Source of the DNA: JBBQWR01 sp038210495
GTDB lineage: Bacteria > Planctomycetota > Planctomycetia > Pirellulales > DATAWG01
Assembly (NCBI GenBank): GCA_038210495.1
Contig: JBBQWR010000051.1
Coordinates: forward strand, 1 to 36,627
DNA length: 36,627 bases
Reading direction: 5' to 3'
Of this stretch, positions 24,435-31,768 are shown piece after piece. The position numbers were made by a program, and so were the translations under genes. The notes below the pieces were generated by a model, which saw only the letters and a list, made by a program, of their open reading frames with translations, did no database searches and was not told the origin of the DNA. Every line of letters begins with the position of its first letter. Position 1 is the stretch's first letter.

Positions 24435-25424
24435 TTACTCTCGCGTTTTATCGACCGCAGCCAGGCGGGCTGGGTTCACGTCCATTCGCAACACGGCGAC
24501 CGAGCGCGGCTCGCGATCGCCGAGCGCGGGCTCGAGCCACAGCCGCCAATGCGGCTGGCCGGCGATGTGTTCCGCTTTCGCGATTCGCCCATATAACAAT
24601 GGTCCCGGCGCGGCGCCATCGGTTGCCGTGTAAACCTCGTCGTCGACGGCCACCGCCGCCGTGGCGTCGACCATCTCGATCCGGCATTGTTTCTCGCCGT
24701 TTCCGACCAGCACTCCGCGGGCAGATACTTGCAAGCGATCACCGTCGCGGTGAGCTAGCTCGACCAAGTCGCGATAACCGGGATCGGTCGTGAGCCGCAC
24801 GACGCTCGTCAGCGGGCCAACGCTTGCCAGCTTGCCCCACACCCGGCGGCCGGCAATCGCCAGTCGGTCGGGCTCGAGCCGTTCGTCCCGTCCAACATCG
24901 ATCATGGCAATTCCAGTAAAATTTTCGCCGTCGACGACCATCGCTCCGGGCAGCATTTTTGCTCGGCTACCGACGTCCAAAAGAGCTCGACCTTGAAGCA
25001 CGGCCTGCGCCGTTCGGCCCAGCACGCGAGCGCTGACGACGTCGGTTGTCACCAGCGGCGTCGCGAAAACTTTGCCTTCTATCGTTCGATCCGCGCTCGT
25101 GGCCGTAAGCTCCAAGGCCGCTAGGGATCTTCGCAGCCGGCCGTTTTCAGCGTCCAATCGCTCGGCTCGGTCCATCGCATTGGCAAGTTGCTCGCGGTCG
25201 GCTGAATCAGTACGCCATCGACGGCAAAAATCTTGACCGGATTCAACAACGCTTCGCATCGCGGATTGGGCGGGACTCAGCAGGGTTTGCCAGCCATGCC
25301 GGGCCGGATCGGTTCCCCGCTCGGGTAGCATCGCGATCGATGCCGCGGCGCTCAGCGCAATGCAAAACAGCGCCGGCCGACTCGCCCATCGGCGCCGCCA
25401 ATCGCCGCGGTCAGATGTCGTCAT
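24435..25424 (-). CDS. mreC: Rod shape-determining protein MreC
   Basis: 329 residues. The ATG at 25424 lies inside the end of mreB (14-base overlap), suggesting coupled translation. Short cytoplasmic tail, one membrane helix (about 18-34, ALFCIALSAAASIAML), a coiled coil (about 70-115, REQLANAMDRAERLDAENGRLRRSL) and two beta-barrel-like lobes (about 125-270; KMLPGAMVVDGENFTGIAMIDVG and TSVVRLTTDPGYRDLVELAHRDGD). It links MreB, PBP2 and MreD in the periplasm. The sequence is diverged from textbook MreC, but domain order and position are decisive. Confidence 0.88.
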   Translation of the reverse strand: MTTSDRGDWRRRWASRPALFCIALSAAASIAMLPERGTDPARHGWQTLLSPAQSAMRSVVESGQDFCRRWRTDSADREQLANAMDRAERLDAENGRLRRSLAALELTATSADRTIEGKVFATPLVTTDVVSARVLGRTAQAVLQGRALLDVGSRAKMLPGAMVVDGENFTGIAMIDVGRDERLEPDRLAIAGRRVWGKLASVGPLTSVVRLTTDPGYRDLVELAHRDGDRLQVSARGVLVGNGEKQCRIEMVDATAAVAVDDEVYTATDGAAPGPLLYGRIAKAEHIAGQPHWRLWLEPALGDREPRSVAVLRMDVNPARLAAVDKTRE

Positions 25425-26457
25425 CGCTCGACTCCATTCCGCCGCGCCATTGGTCCAGATGTTCGAGACAAATCAGCGTTCCCCGCGCCACGGCGGTCAA
25501 CGCATCGGGCGCCACGCGGGCCGGAATGCCCGTCCGCTCGGCGATGAACCGATCGAGCGACCGCAGCAGCGAACCGCCGCCGGCCAACGCGACTCCTTGA
25601 CCGACCAGGTCGGCCGCCAGATCGGGCGTACATTGGTCGAGCGTGGAGCGAATCGCGTCGATGATCGATTCCAGCGGCTCAGCCAGGGCAGCCCGAATCT
25701 CCTCGCTCGTGACGGTGATCCGCCGGGGCAGTCCACTGGCCGCATCGACGCCGGCGATCTCGTCGATCAGTTCTTCTTCGAGGGGAAAGGCGCTGCCGAC
25801 GTCGATCCGCAATTGCTCGGCCGTCGCGACGCCGATTTTCAGGCCGTGCCGACGCCGCAGATAATCGACGATCGCCGCGTCCATGTGATCGCCGCCGATG
25901 CGAATCGACTGGCTCGCGACGATGTCTCCCATGCTCAGCACGGCGATCTCGGTCGTGCCGCCGCCGATGTCGATGATCATGCTTCCCACGGGTTCGGCGA
26001 TCGGCAGGCCGACGCCGATGGCGGCTGCTTTGGCTTTGGCGATGAGCAGCACCTGCCGGGCGCCGGCCCTTTGAGCGCTATTGAAGACGGCCCGTTTTTC
26101 GACCGGCGTAATCGAGCCAGGCACGCCGATCAGCACTCGGGGTCGGGAGCTCCAGCGACTCCGGCGCACCTTGCGAAGAAAATATCGCAGCATCGCTTCG
26201 CACAAATGGAAGTCGGTGATGACGCCGTCCTTGAGCGGCCGCACGACCGAGATCGAATCCGGCGCTCTGCCGAGCATTTGGCGGGCGAGATGGCCGACGG
26301 CGCATTCGCCGGTGGCGGAGCGGTCGCCTTGCGCGATCGCCACGACCGACGGTTCATTGAGCACGAGTCCTTCACCCGGCGCGCTAATCAACGTGTTGGC
26401 GGCGCCTAGGTCGATGGCCAGATCGGCCGAGAACATTCCGAAGAAGCGGTCGAGCAT
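25411..26457 (-). CDS. mreB: Actin-like cell shape protein MreB
   Basis: 348 residues, normal length; ATG at 26457. ATP-dependent filament that organises wall elongation at the membrane. Visible: DLGAANTLI (about 14-22, phosphate loop 1, with Ala where most have Thr), VVRPLKDGVITDF (about 71-83), GVPGSITPVEKRAV (about 111-124), the second phosphate loop IIDIGGGTTEIAVLS (about 166-180), GGDHMDAAI and the adenosine motif LAGGGSLLRSLDRFI (about 295-309). Short N-terminal MLDRFFGMFSADLAID fits a membrane-binding start. First of the classical mreBCD genes in this cluster, 157 bases after the small membrane protein gene. Confidence 0.97.
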   Translation of the reverse strand: MLDRFFGMFSADLAIDLGAANTLISAPGEGLVLNEPSVVAIAQGDRSATGECAVGHLARQMLGRAPDSISVVRPLKDGVITDFHLCEAMLRYFLRKVRRSRWSSRPRVLIGVPGSITPVEKRAVFNSAQRAGARQVLLIAKAKAAAIGVGLPIAEPVGSMIIDIGGGTTEIAVLSMGDIVASQSIRIGGDHMDAAIVDYLRRRHGLKIGVATAEQLRIDVGSAFPLEEELIDEIAGVDAASGLPRRITVTSEEIRAALAEPLESIIDAIRSTLDQCTPDLAADLVGQGVALAGGGSLLRSLDRFIAERTGIPARVAPDALTAVARGTLICLEHLDQWRGGMESSDDDI

Positions 26458-26532
26458 CCTTGCTCACTTGTCGGTTGAGGTTTGCAGGCGGACTTCTTGT
26501 CTGCCGGGGGCGCGACGGTCAAGCTTGTTTGA

Positions 26533-26606
26533 ATACCAACCCGAAGCGTCAGCGAGGATGCGTGTCGCTGCCGAGCTGCGGCCTCGCTGACGCTTCGGGT
26601 TGGTAT
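26533..26606. repeat. Perfect 25-bp inverted repeat between mreB and a small membrane gene
   Basis: Arms 26533-26557 and 26582-26606 are exact reverse complements of 25 bases with a 24-base loop (core ACCCGAAGCGTCAGCGAGG). It lies 8 bases beyond the stop of the 83-residue gene and 75 bases before mreB, so a transcript through the operon would fold into a very stable hairpin. I recall sequences of this type repeated between planctomycete genes; not verified. Confidence 0.9.
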
Positions 26607-26614
26607 CAGTTTGG

Positions 26615-26866
26615 TTAAACTCGCTGAACGAGGTTCATTCGCGTCGTTGCGGGTCCGAAATCGACGCCGACGGCGGGGGCGATCGGAACCTTGGCGTCTT
26701 GCGGCACTTTGACTTTGAATTGGTAGGCGTTCATCTCCAGGTACAAAAACAGGCAGCCGACGACGATTTCCATGAACGCCAGGATGAGCATCATGGTGTA
26801 GACGTTCGCTCGCTGCTTCTGGACGAAGACGCGCTTACGATCGGATTGCAGTTCGGCTAGAGACAC
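26615..26866 (-). CDS. Small single-pass membrane protein
   Basis: 83 residues. A positively charged N-terminus (LQSDRKRVFVQKQRANVY, residues 6-23) precedes one membrane helix at about 24-43 (TMMLILAFMEIVVGCLFLYL), with a C-terminal 40 residues probably outside (AYQFKVKVPQDAKVPIAPAVGVDF). No known family. It lies between a coiled-coil membrane protein and mreB, all on one strand, so it may belong to the elongation operon. A similar topology appears in small planctomycete proteins of unknown role. Confidence 0.65.
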   Translation of the reverse strand: MSLAELQSDRKRVFVQKQRANVYTMMLILAFMEIVVGCLFLYLEMNAYQFKVKVPQDAKVPIAPAVGVDFGPATTRMNLVQRV

Positions 26867-26922
26867 GCGACGCCTCGATGGAAGTTGATGTTAGTATGTC
26901 GTTAGGAGAAAGAAACAGTCCT

Positions 26923-26941
26923 CCGCGGCAGGATGCCGCGG
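26923..26941 (-). terminator. Short perfect hairpin after the coiled-coil gene
   Basis: CCGCGGCA (26923-26930), GGA, TGCCGCGG (26934-26941): 8-bp perfect stem with a 3-base loop, 15 bases past the stop at 26956. On the minus strand it is followed by a mixed T/C stretch, so termination may be partial. It may separate this gene from the downstream genes. Confidence 0.4.
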
Positions 26942-26955
26942 CTATGTGTGTGTGC

Positions 26956-27780
26956 TTAGAGCTTGGTGGCGACTTCGTCGTCCTTGCGGATCACATCCTT
27001 TTTGAACTCGGGCAGAATCGCGCCGATCGCGCGGTGCGGATGGGCTTCGACGATTTGCATCTTGCCTAGGTACTTGTCGCCCCGCACGATTTCGAGCAAG
27101 TTGCCTTCGAGCAGGCCATCGTCGGTTCCGAGCGAGATTTCCGCTCGATCGCTCTTATCCACGGCGAGAACTCGGCCGAAGACCTGCGGCGGAATTGGCT
27201 TCGAATCTAAATTCCGGCCGACCGATTTAAGAACTGCCGTTGCCTTGGCATAGTCGATCGCGAGTTGATCGGCCCGTTTCTTGAGGTCCAAGAGTTGACC
27301 CAGGGCGATATGCAGTTTATCTTCCGTCTGCGTCGCCAGTTTGAGCTTGTCGTCCACCTGCTTAAGCGCGACGCGAACGTCTTCACGGAGATCGACGTTT
27401 TCCTTACGCGCGGCGGTCAGACCTTCTTGTGCGACTTGCAGGGCCTTGGCGGCTGTTTCTAATCGCGTGGCCTGCGTCTCGACTTCTTTTTGCAGCTCGA
27501 CTTGCTTCGCCGCGAGCACGTTCCGCTCGTTCTCGGCCTTGGCCACGGATTGATCTTTCAAGGCCTGTTCGGCGGCGGTCGATGCCTTGTATTTTTCGAT
27601 TTCGCCACGCAGCACGACCGCGTCGGCTCGCTCTTTAAGTAGCTCGGCTTTGAACCCGTCTGGGCTCATCACCTTGCTGTACCAATTGATGTGCGTGGCA
27701 TAGACCATCAGGCCCATGGTCATGAACACGGTGCTGGCGATTAGAATCAGAACAACGAAGATCTTGCCGACGAGGTTCAT
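26956..27780 (-). CDS. Coiled-coil membrane protein with MreC-like C-terminal beta domain
   Basis: 274 residues. One N-terminal membrane helix (about 4-28, VGKIFVVLILIASTVFMTMGLMVYA), a long Ala/Lys/Glu-rich coiled coil (about 45-190), and a C-terminal beta domain (about 205-270) with FGRVLAVDKSDRAEISLGTDDGLLEGN, LEIVRGDKYLGKMQIVEAHPHRAIGAIL. That architecture (short tail, helix, coiled coil, small beta domain) parallels MreC, and the gene leads the cluster that holds mreBCD. The ...IGLGxxDGL...G...V motif is widespread in periplasmic adaptor domains, so homology to MreC is an inference. ATG at 27780; a good promoter lies about 200 bases upstream. Confidence 0.8.
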   Translation of the reverse strand: MNLVGKIFVVLILIASTVFMTMGLMVYATHINWYSKVMSPDGFKAELLKERADAVVLRGEIEKYKASTAAEQALKDQSVAKAENERNVLAAKQVELQKEVETQATRLETAAKALQVAQEGLTAARKENVDLREDVRVALKQVDDKLKLATQTEDKLHIALGQLLDLKKRADQLAIDYAKATAVLKSVGRNLDSKPIPPQVFGRVLAVDKSDRAEISLGTDDGLLEGNLLEIVRGDKYLGKMQIVEAHPHRAIGAILPEFKKDVIRKDDEVATKL

Positions 27781-28304
27781 CGCGCCTCTCCCAAAGTTTT
27801 GCGCCGCGACTGCGTGCGGCGTCGTTGCATTTCGAGCGACGGCTATCGTCGGGCGTCAAGGAACCTTACCCAGCCCACGAATCAAAGCCGCCCGCCCCGC
27901 CCTCAAAAGGTCCTAGTCAGAGTCAACCACCAGCGAGACGTTTACCGCGAATACCCGGCGAAAATCGGCCGGGAATTACTTAGTTAGTATAGCTACGAGT
28001 GCTTTCGAATGTCAATTCTGGCGAGGCATTTTAGGTAATCCGGCGACTTTGCGGGGCTATATACATAGCTGCGATATCCTGCCACGGAGTGACGAAAGGG
28101 ATATAGGAGTAAGGAGATGGGGAGTTGGGAAAGCGGGGGGCCGGGACTTCCGCTGCAAAATCACAAGGACATCACTCCGCAGCAGGATGCCGGGAGTATG
28201 GGGCGGGCTGTTGCGCTCGGTCCGAAATGGTACGATTACCCTCAGTTGCGACCGGCGCCGCGGGCGCCGGCTTTCTGTTCCGCTCGCTCCTGCCGCCATC
28301 CCTC
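27781..28304. other. Divergent intergenic region
   Basis: About 520 bases between the minus-strand morphogenesis cluster and the plus-strand SEC-C/TPR gene. It holds the promoter at 27986-28015. The plus-strand frame of the next gene stays open from 28125, but I place its start at 28305. No RNA gene or strong hairpin noticed. Confidence 0.5.
27986..28015 (-). promoter_or_regulatory. Sigma70-like promoter for the morphogenesis cluster
   Basis: On the minus strand TTGACA (28010-28015, six of six) and TATACT (27986-27991, five of six) are 18 bases apart. Transcription would begin near 27979, leaving a leader of about 200 bases before the ATG at 27780. It is the best promoter match seen in the window and the only one upstream of the chain 27780 to 21685. 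Confidence 0.6.
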
Positions 28305-30464
28305 ATGCCTATCGATCCTTATTCGCCCTGCCCGGGCGGTACCGGCAAAAAGATCAAATTCTGCTGCTCAGACCTCGTTACCGAACTGGATAAAGTTCAA
28401 AAGATGCTCGACGGCGACCAACGGGCCGCCTGCCTCGAATACATTCAAAAGCTGGAAGGCAAGTACCAAGAACGGGCCTGCCTGCTGGCCATCAAATCGA
28501 TCGTCGAGACCTCGCTCGGCAAGCACGACCAGGCCGCCACGACGCTGACCGCGTTTCAGCAAAAGTATCCCGACAACGCTGTCGCTCTCGCCCAATCGGC
28601 CACGCTCGAGGCCAGCAAAGGCAATCCGGTCGGGGCGATTCCGCTGGTTCTGCGGGCGATCGAAGTGGCAGGCGAGGAAATCAGCGCCAATGTCTACGAA
28701 GCGATCGGCGCCGTCGGGTTGGCTCTGTTCGACTCGGGCGATATCTTGCCGGCTCGGGCTCTGCTCATGCTGCAACTGGTCATGTCGCGGGGCGAAGACG
28801 AGCGCCCGGCCCAAGCCCTGATGGCGTTGCACGGCGACCCGGGAATGGCCGTTGGGCTGAAAGAAGATCGCGAGCTACGGCCCGCGCCGGCAATCTGCAC
28901 GTGCAAATTTGAGTTCGACGTGGCCGATCAAAAAGCCCTCAAGCTGCAATGGAAAGTGGCGGTCGACAAATTTACCGCGCTGATTCCCCTGGCCGGTCAA
29001 TATCCGGAGTTATGGCACAATCTGGGCGTGCTCCGCGGTTACTTGGGCGACTACATCGGCGCGGCCGAAGCTTGGCACAAGTTCGCCAGCCTATCGGGTC
29101 AATCGGACGACGCCATCGAAGCCGAGGCGCTGGCTCAACTGCTCGAGCGAACCAAAAATATCGACGACGAGCAAGAAATCTTCGTCGGCTTCAACGTCAC
29201 CCATCAAGACGAAATCGAAACTCGCTTCGCCGCCGACAAGCAGTTGGAGCGATTGCCCTTCGATCCTCGCAGTTGGCAGGAAGAAGAGGGGGCCGATCGT
29301 GGTCCGCCGCCGCGAGCCATGTTTTCGCTGCAGGATCGGCCCAGCGTGGCCACGTGGGTCGGGCTGAAGCGCGAAGACGTGCCGCGCGTGCTCGGTTATG
29401 TGCTCCTCTTTGGCCGGCAGACCGATCGACCGGAGCGGCTCGTGTTGCAAGTCGATCGGATCGACCAGGACACGGCCGAGGCGGCGCTGCGGCGGGTGGC
29501 CGGCGATATGCTTGGCCAGCGCAACGCCGATCCCGAGGAGATCGTGCGTCGCCGGCACAAGGTCGAGCGAGTCCTGAATTTCGACTGGCGATTGCCCAAC
29601 GACACGCCGGCAGAAACCCGACGGCAGTGGACGGTCGACGAGCGCCGCGACCGCGTGCTGCATGCCTGGTCCAACACGCCGCTCGATCAGCTCGGCGGCC
29701 AGACGCTCGGACAAGTGGCCGCCGATCCGAAGCAAAAAGTCCGCGCTCTCGGGCATGTCCTCGTGTGGGAGCAGACGATCATCCGCGGCATCGACCCGAG
29801 CTTGTTCGACGAGCTGCGCACGCATTTGGGCCTGCCGATTCCCGGGCCGATCGATCCGGCGACGATCCCGGAGATCGATCATCTTCCGGCCGAGCGACTC
29901 TATCGCGTCGAGGCCGAAAAGCTGACCGACGACAATCTGGTCAAGGTCTATCGCCGGGCGACGATAATGGCGCTTCGTCATGCGCTGGTGAATTTCGGCA
30001 AGGAAATCATTCGTCGGCCGCAGGTCGCTGAAAAGGTCGACGTGCTGGGGGTTTACGATATGCTGATTGTGGCCAGCGATGACCACGAGCAGTCGCTCAG
30101 ATACTTAGACGAGGCCCGAACGCTGGCTCATAAGACCAAGCAGTCGTCGGCCCGCTGGGACTTGGAAGAATTGTCGCTCAGGCTCCGCCGCGCGGAGATC
30201 AAAGAGGCGCTTCGGCTCGTAGAACATATCAGCAAGGAGCACATCCGCGAGCCGGGCGTCGCCGAGGCGCTCGCTCAACTGATGATGCAAGCGGGCCTGA
30301 TGGACGAGCAAGGCCGGCTGCGGATTCCGCGACAAGCCGAACCGACGTCGTCGATCCTAACGCCCGGCGGAGCGGCGGCGGAGCCCGGCAAACTGGTGCT
30401 ACCCGGCAGCGAAACGGCGCCCAGCGGCGGCCGATCGGCGCTATGGGTGCCGGGGATGGAATAG
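28305..30464 (+). CDS. SEC-C-like motif and TPR repeat protein
   Basis: 719 residues from the ATG at 28305; the frame opens 60 codons earlier, but the zinc-type motif then falls at the very N-terminus, its natural place. Residues 4-22 (DPYSPCPGGTGKKIKFCCS) resemble the SEC-C motif of SecA (CPCGSGKKYKNCH), except that the second cysteine is glycine. Residues about 25-160 and 230-290 are helical TPR-type repeats; the middle carries FSLQDRPSVATWVGLKREDVPRVLGYVL; further helical repeats lie at about 600-670; the tail is Pro/Gly-rich. No signal peptide, so cytosolic. It ends 12 bases before the DUF58 gene. Possible adaptor for proteins of the following operon; speculative. Confidence 0.8.
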   Translation: MPIDPYSPCPGGTGKKIKFCCSDLVTELDKVQKMLDGDQRAACLEYIQKLEGKYQERACLLAIKSIVETSLGKHDQAATTLTAFQQKYPDNAVALAQSATLEASKGNPVGAIPLVLRAIEVAGEEISANVYEAIGAVGLALFDSGDILPARALLMLQLVMSRGEDERPAQALMALHGDPGMAVGLKEDRELRPAPAICTCKFEFDVADQKALKLQWKVAVDKFTALIPLAGQYPELWHNLGVLRGYLGDYIGAAEAWHKFASLSGQSDDAIEAEALAQLLERTKNIDDEQEIFVGFNVTHQDEIETRFAADKQLERLPFDPRSWQEEEGADRGPPPRAMFSLQDRPSVATWVGLKREDVPRVLGYVLLFGRQTDRPERLVLQVDRIDQDTAEAALRRVAGDMLGQRNADPEEIVRRRHKVERVLNFDWRLPNDTPAETRRQWTVDERRDRVLHAWSNTPLDQLGGQTLGQVAADPKQKVRALGHVLVWEQTIIRGIDPSLFDELRTHLGLPIPGPIDPATIPEIDHLPAERLYRVEAEKLTDDNLVKVYRRATIMALRHALVNFGKEIIRRPQVAEKVDVLGVYDMLIVASDDHEQSLRYLDEARTLAHKTKQSSARWDLEELSLRLRRAEIKEALRLVEHISKEHIREPGVAEALAQLMMQAGLMDEQGRLRIPRQAEPTSSILTPGGAAAEPGKLVLPGSETAPSGGRSALWVPGME

Positions 30465-30476
30465 GGGGGATGACGA

Positions 30477-31379
30477 ATGACTTCGTCCACCGTCGAAAAA
30501 TATCTTCGCCCCGAGGTTATTCGCCAAGTCGCGCGGCTCGATCTTCGCGCCCAGTTCATCGTCAAAGGCTTTTTGCAGGGTCTGCACGCCAGCCCGTTTC
30601 AGGGTTTTTCGGTCGAGTTCAGCGAGCATCGCAAGTACACGGCCGGCGACGATCCGGCGGATATCGATTGGCTGGTCTACGCCAAGACCGACAAGTATTA
30701 CGTCAAGAAATTCGAGGCCGAGACCAACATCACCGGCTATCTGGTGATGGACCTGAGCAGCTCGATGGGCTACACGTATCGCCAGGAACTAACGAAGTTC
30801 GAATATGGAATCTGCCTGGCCGCCGCCCTCTGCTACCTGATGATCCAGCAGCAGGATCCGGTGGGTCTGATTACGTTCGACGAGTCGATCCGGCAGAGTC
30901 TGCCCGCCCGGTCGAAGCGGACGCAGCTTGGCCGCGTCTTGTCGCTCTTGGCGAACCTCAAGCCGACCGGCAAGACGGACATCGCCCGAAGTCTGACGCA
31001 GATCGCCGCGATGCTCAAGCACCGCAGTCTGGTGATGCTGTTTAGCGATCTCTTGGGCGACACCGAAACCATCCTGCAATCGCTTCGCCGGCTGCGGCAT
31101 GGGGGGCACGACGTGATCTTATTTCACATCCTCGACGAGGCGGAGGTGCATTTTCCGTTTGACGGCCTGATAGAATTCGAGGAACCGGAGACGGCGGCCA
31201 AGATCGAAGTCGATGCGAGCCACTTTAGGGCCGACTATCAAACCGCCGTGGGAGAGTTTCGCGACAATTTTCGCAAGCAGTGTCGCCAGAGCGGAATCGA
31301 TTACGTCAGTCTCGACACGAGCATGCAGTTCGACCGGGCCCTCATGGAGTATTTAATCAGCCGCCGATCGAGGTGTTGA
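30477..31379 (+). CDS. DUF58 domain protein with VWA-like fold
   Basis: 300 residues; ATG at 30477, 12 bases after the previous stop, with a GGGGGGATGA run ahead. DUF58 proteins usually occur beside MoxR AAA ATPases and BatA-type proteins; the cargo is unknown. Visible: the DUF58 core FSEHRKYTAGDDPADIDWLVYAKTDKYYVKKFEAE (about 48-83), then the MIDAS-type LVMDLSSSMGY (about 88-98, intact DxSxS), TGKTDIARSLTQI and the second metal-side SDLLGD (about 187-192). Soluble. Followed by two membrane VWA-type proteins. Confidence 0.93.
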   Translation: MTSSTVEKYLRPEVIRQVARLDLRAQFIVKGFLQGLHASPFQGFSVEFSEHRKYTAGDDPADIDWLVYAKTDKYYVKKFEAETNITGYLVMDLSSSMGYTYRQELTKFEYGICLAAALCYLMIQQQDPVGLITFDESIRQSLPARSKRTQLGRVLSLLANLKPTGKTDIARSLTQIAAMLKHRSLVMLFSDLLGDTETILQSLRRLRHGGHDVILFHILDEAEVHFPFDGLIEFEEPETAAKIEVDASHFRADYQTAVGEFRDNFRKQCRQSGIDYVSLDTSMQFDRALMEYLISRRSRC

Positions 31380-31420
31380 GCCTATGTTTTCGGCCTAATA
31401 ATTTTGGAAAGGGAAAAAAT

Positions 31421-31663
31421 GGAATTCATCCCGGTAGGGATGCCAGACAGTAGCCGGCGGTTGAGGCCGTAAGGCCGACACCGCCGGTAACGAGAATGAA
31501 AATGAATCGACCCCGGAGGGATCGCAGCCGATCGAGGTGATGTCTGAGCGACTCTGCGACCCCTTCGGGGTCGAGGATTTGTTCGTCAGGCGAACCGGCG
31601 GTGGCGGCCGCAAAGCGGCCTGACCGCCGGCTACCATCTGGCATCCCTCCGGGATGTATTCCC
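31421..31663. repeat. 243-bp palindromic element with 41-bp terminal inverted repeats
   Basis: The left end (31421-31461) and right end (31623-31663) are inverted copies of about 41 bases with roughly six mismatches. Shared features: ATTCATCCCGG.AGGGATGCC and AGTAGCCGGCGGT. Inside are further hairpins: CCGGCGGT...ACCGCCGG (31454-31487, with inner GGCC/GGCC), CGACCCC-TTC-GGGGTCG (31557-31573) and GGCCGC-AAA-GCGGCC (near 31606-31620). No transposase. This fits a non-autonomous mobile or dispersed palindromic element of planctomycete type. It lies between DUF58 and the BatA-like gene and separates them by about 390 bases. Confidence 0.8.
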
Positions 31664-31768
31664 GTAGCGGCGTCGTCTCGGGATCCACAATGCGGCCGCG
31701 ATGCGACGATTTTCTTCCAGGAACGCCCAAACCAAATCCCATCGCCCCTAGCCCCTTTCCCCGCCCCC

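Noticed and set aside
25360..26409. 349-codon plus-strand ORF opposite mreB
   Set aside because: Antisense to an unmistakable MreB.
31601..31768. N-terminal extension of the BatA-like protein
   Set aside because: These codons cross the terminal inverted repeat of the 243-bp element; the family's MGLTFLSP start follows at 31769.
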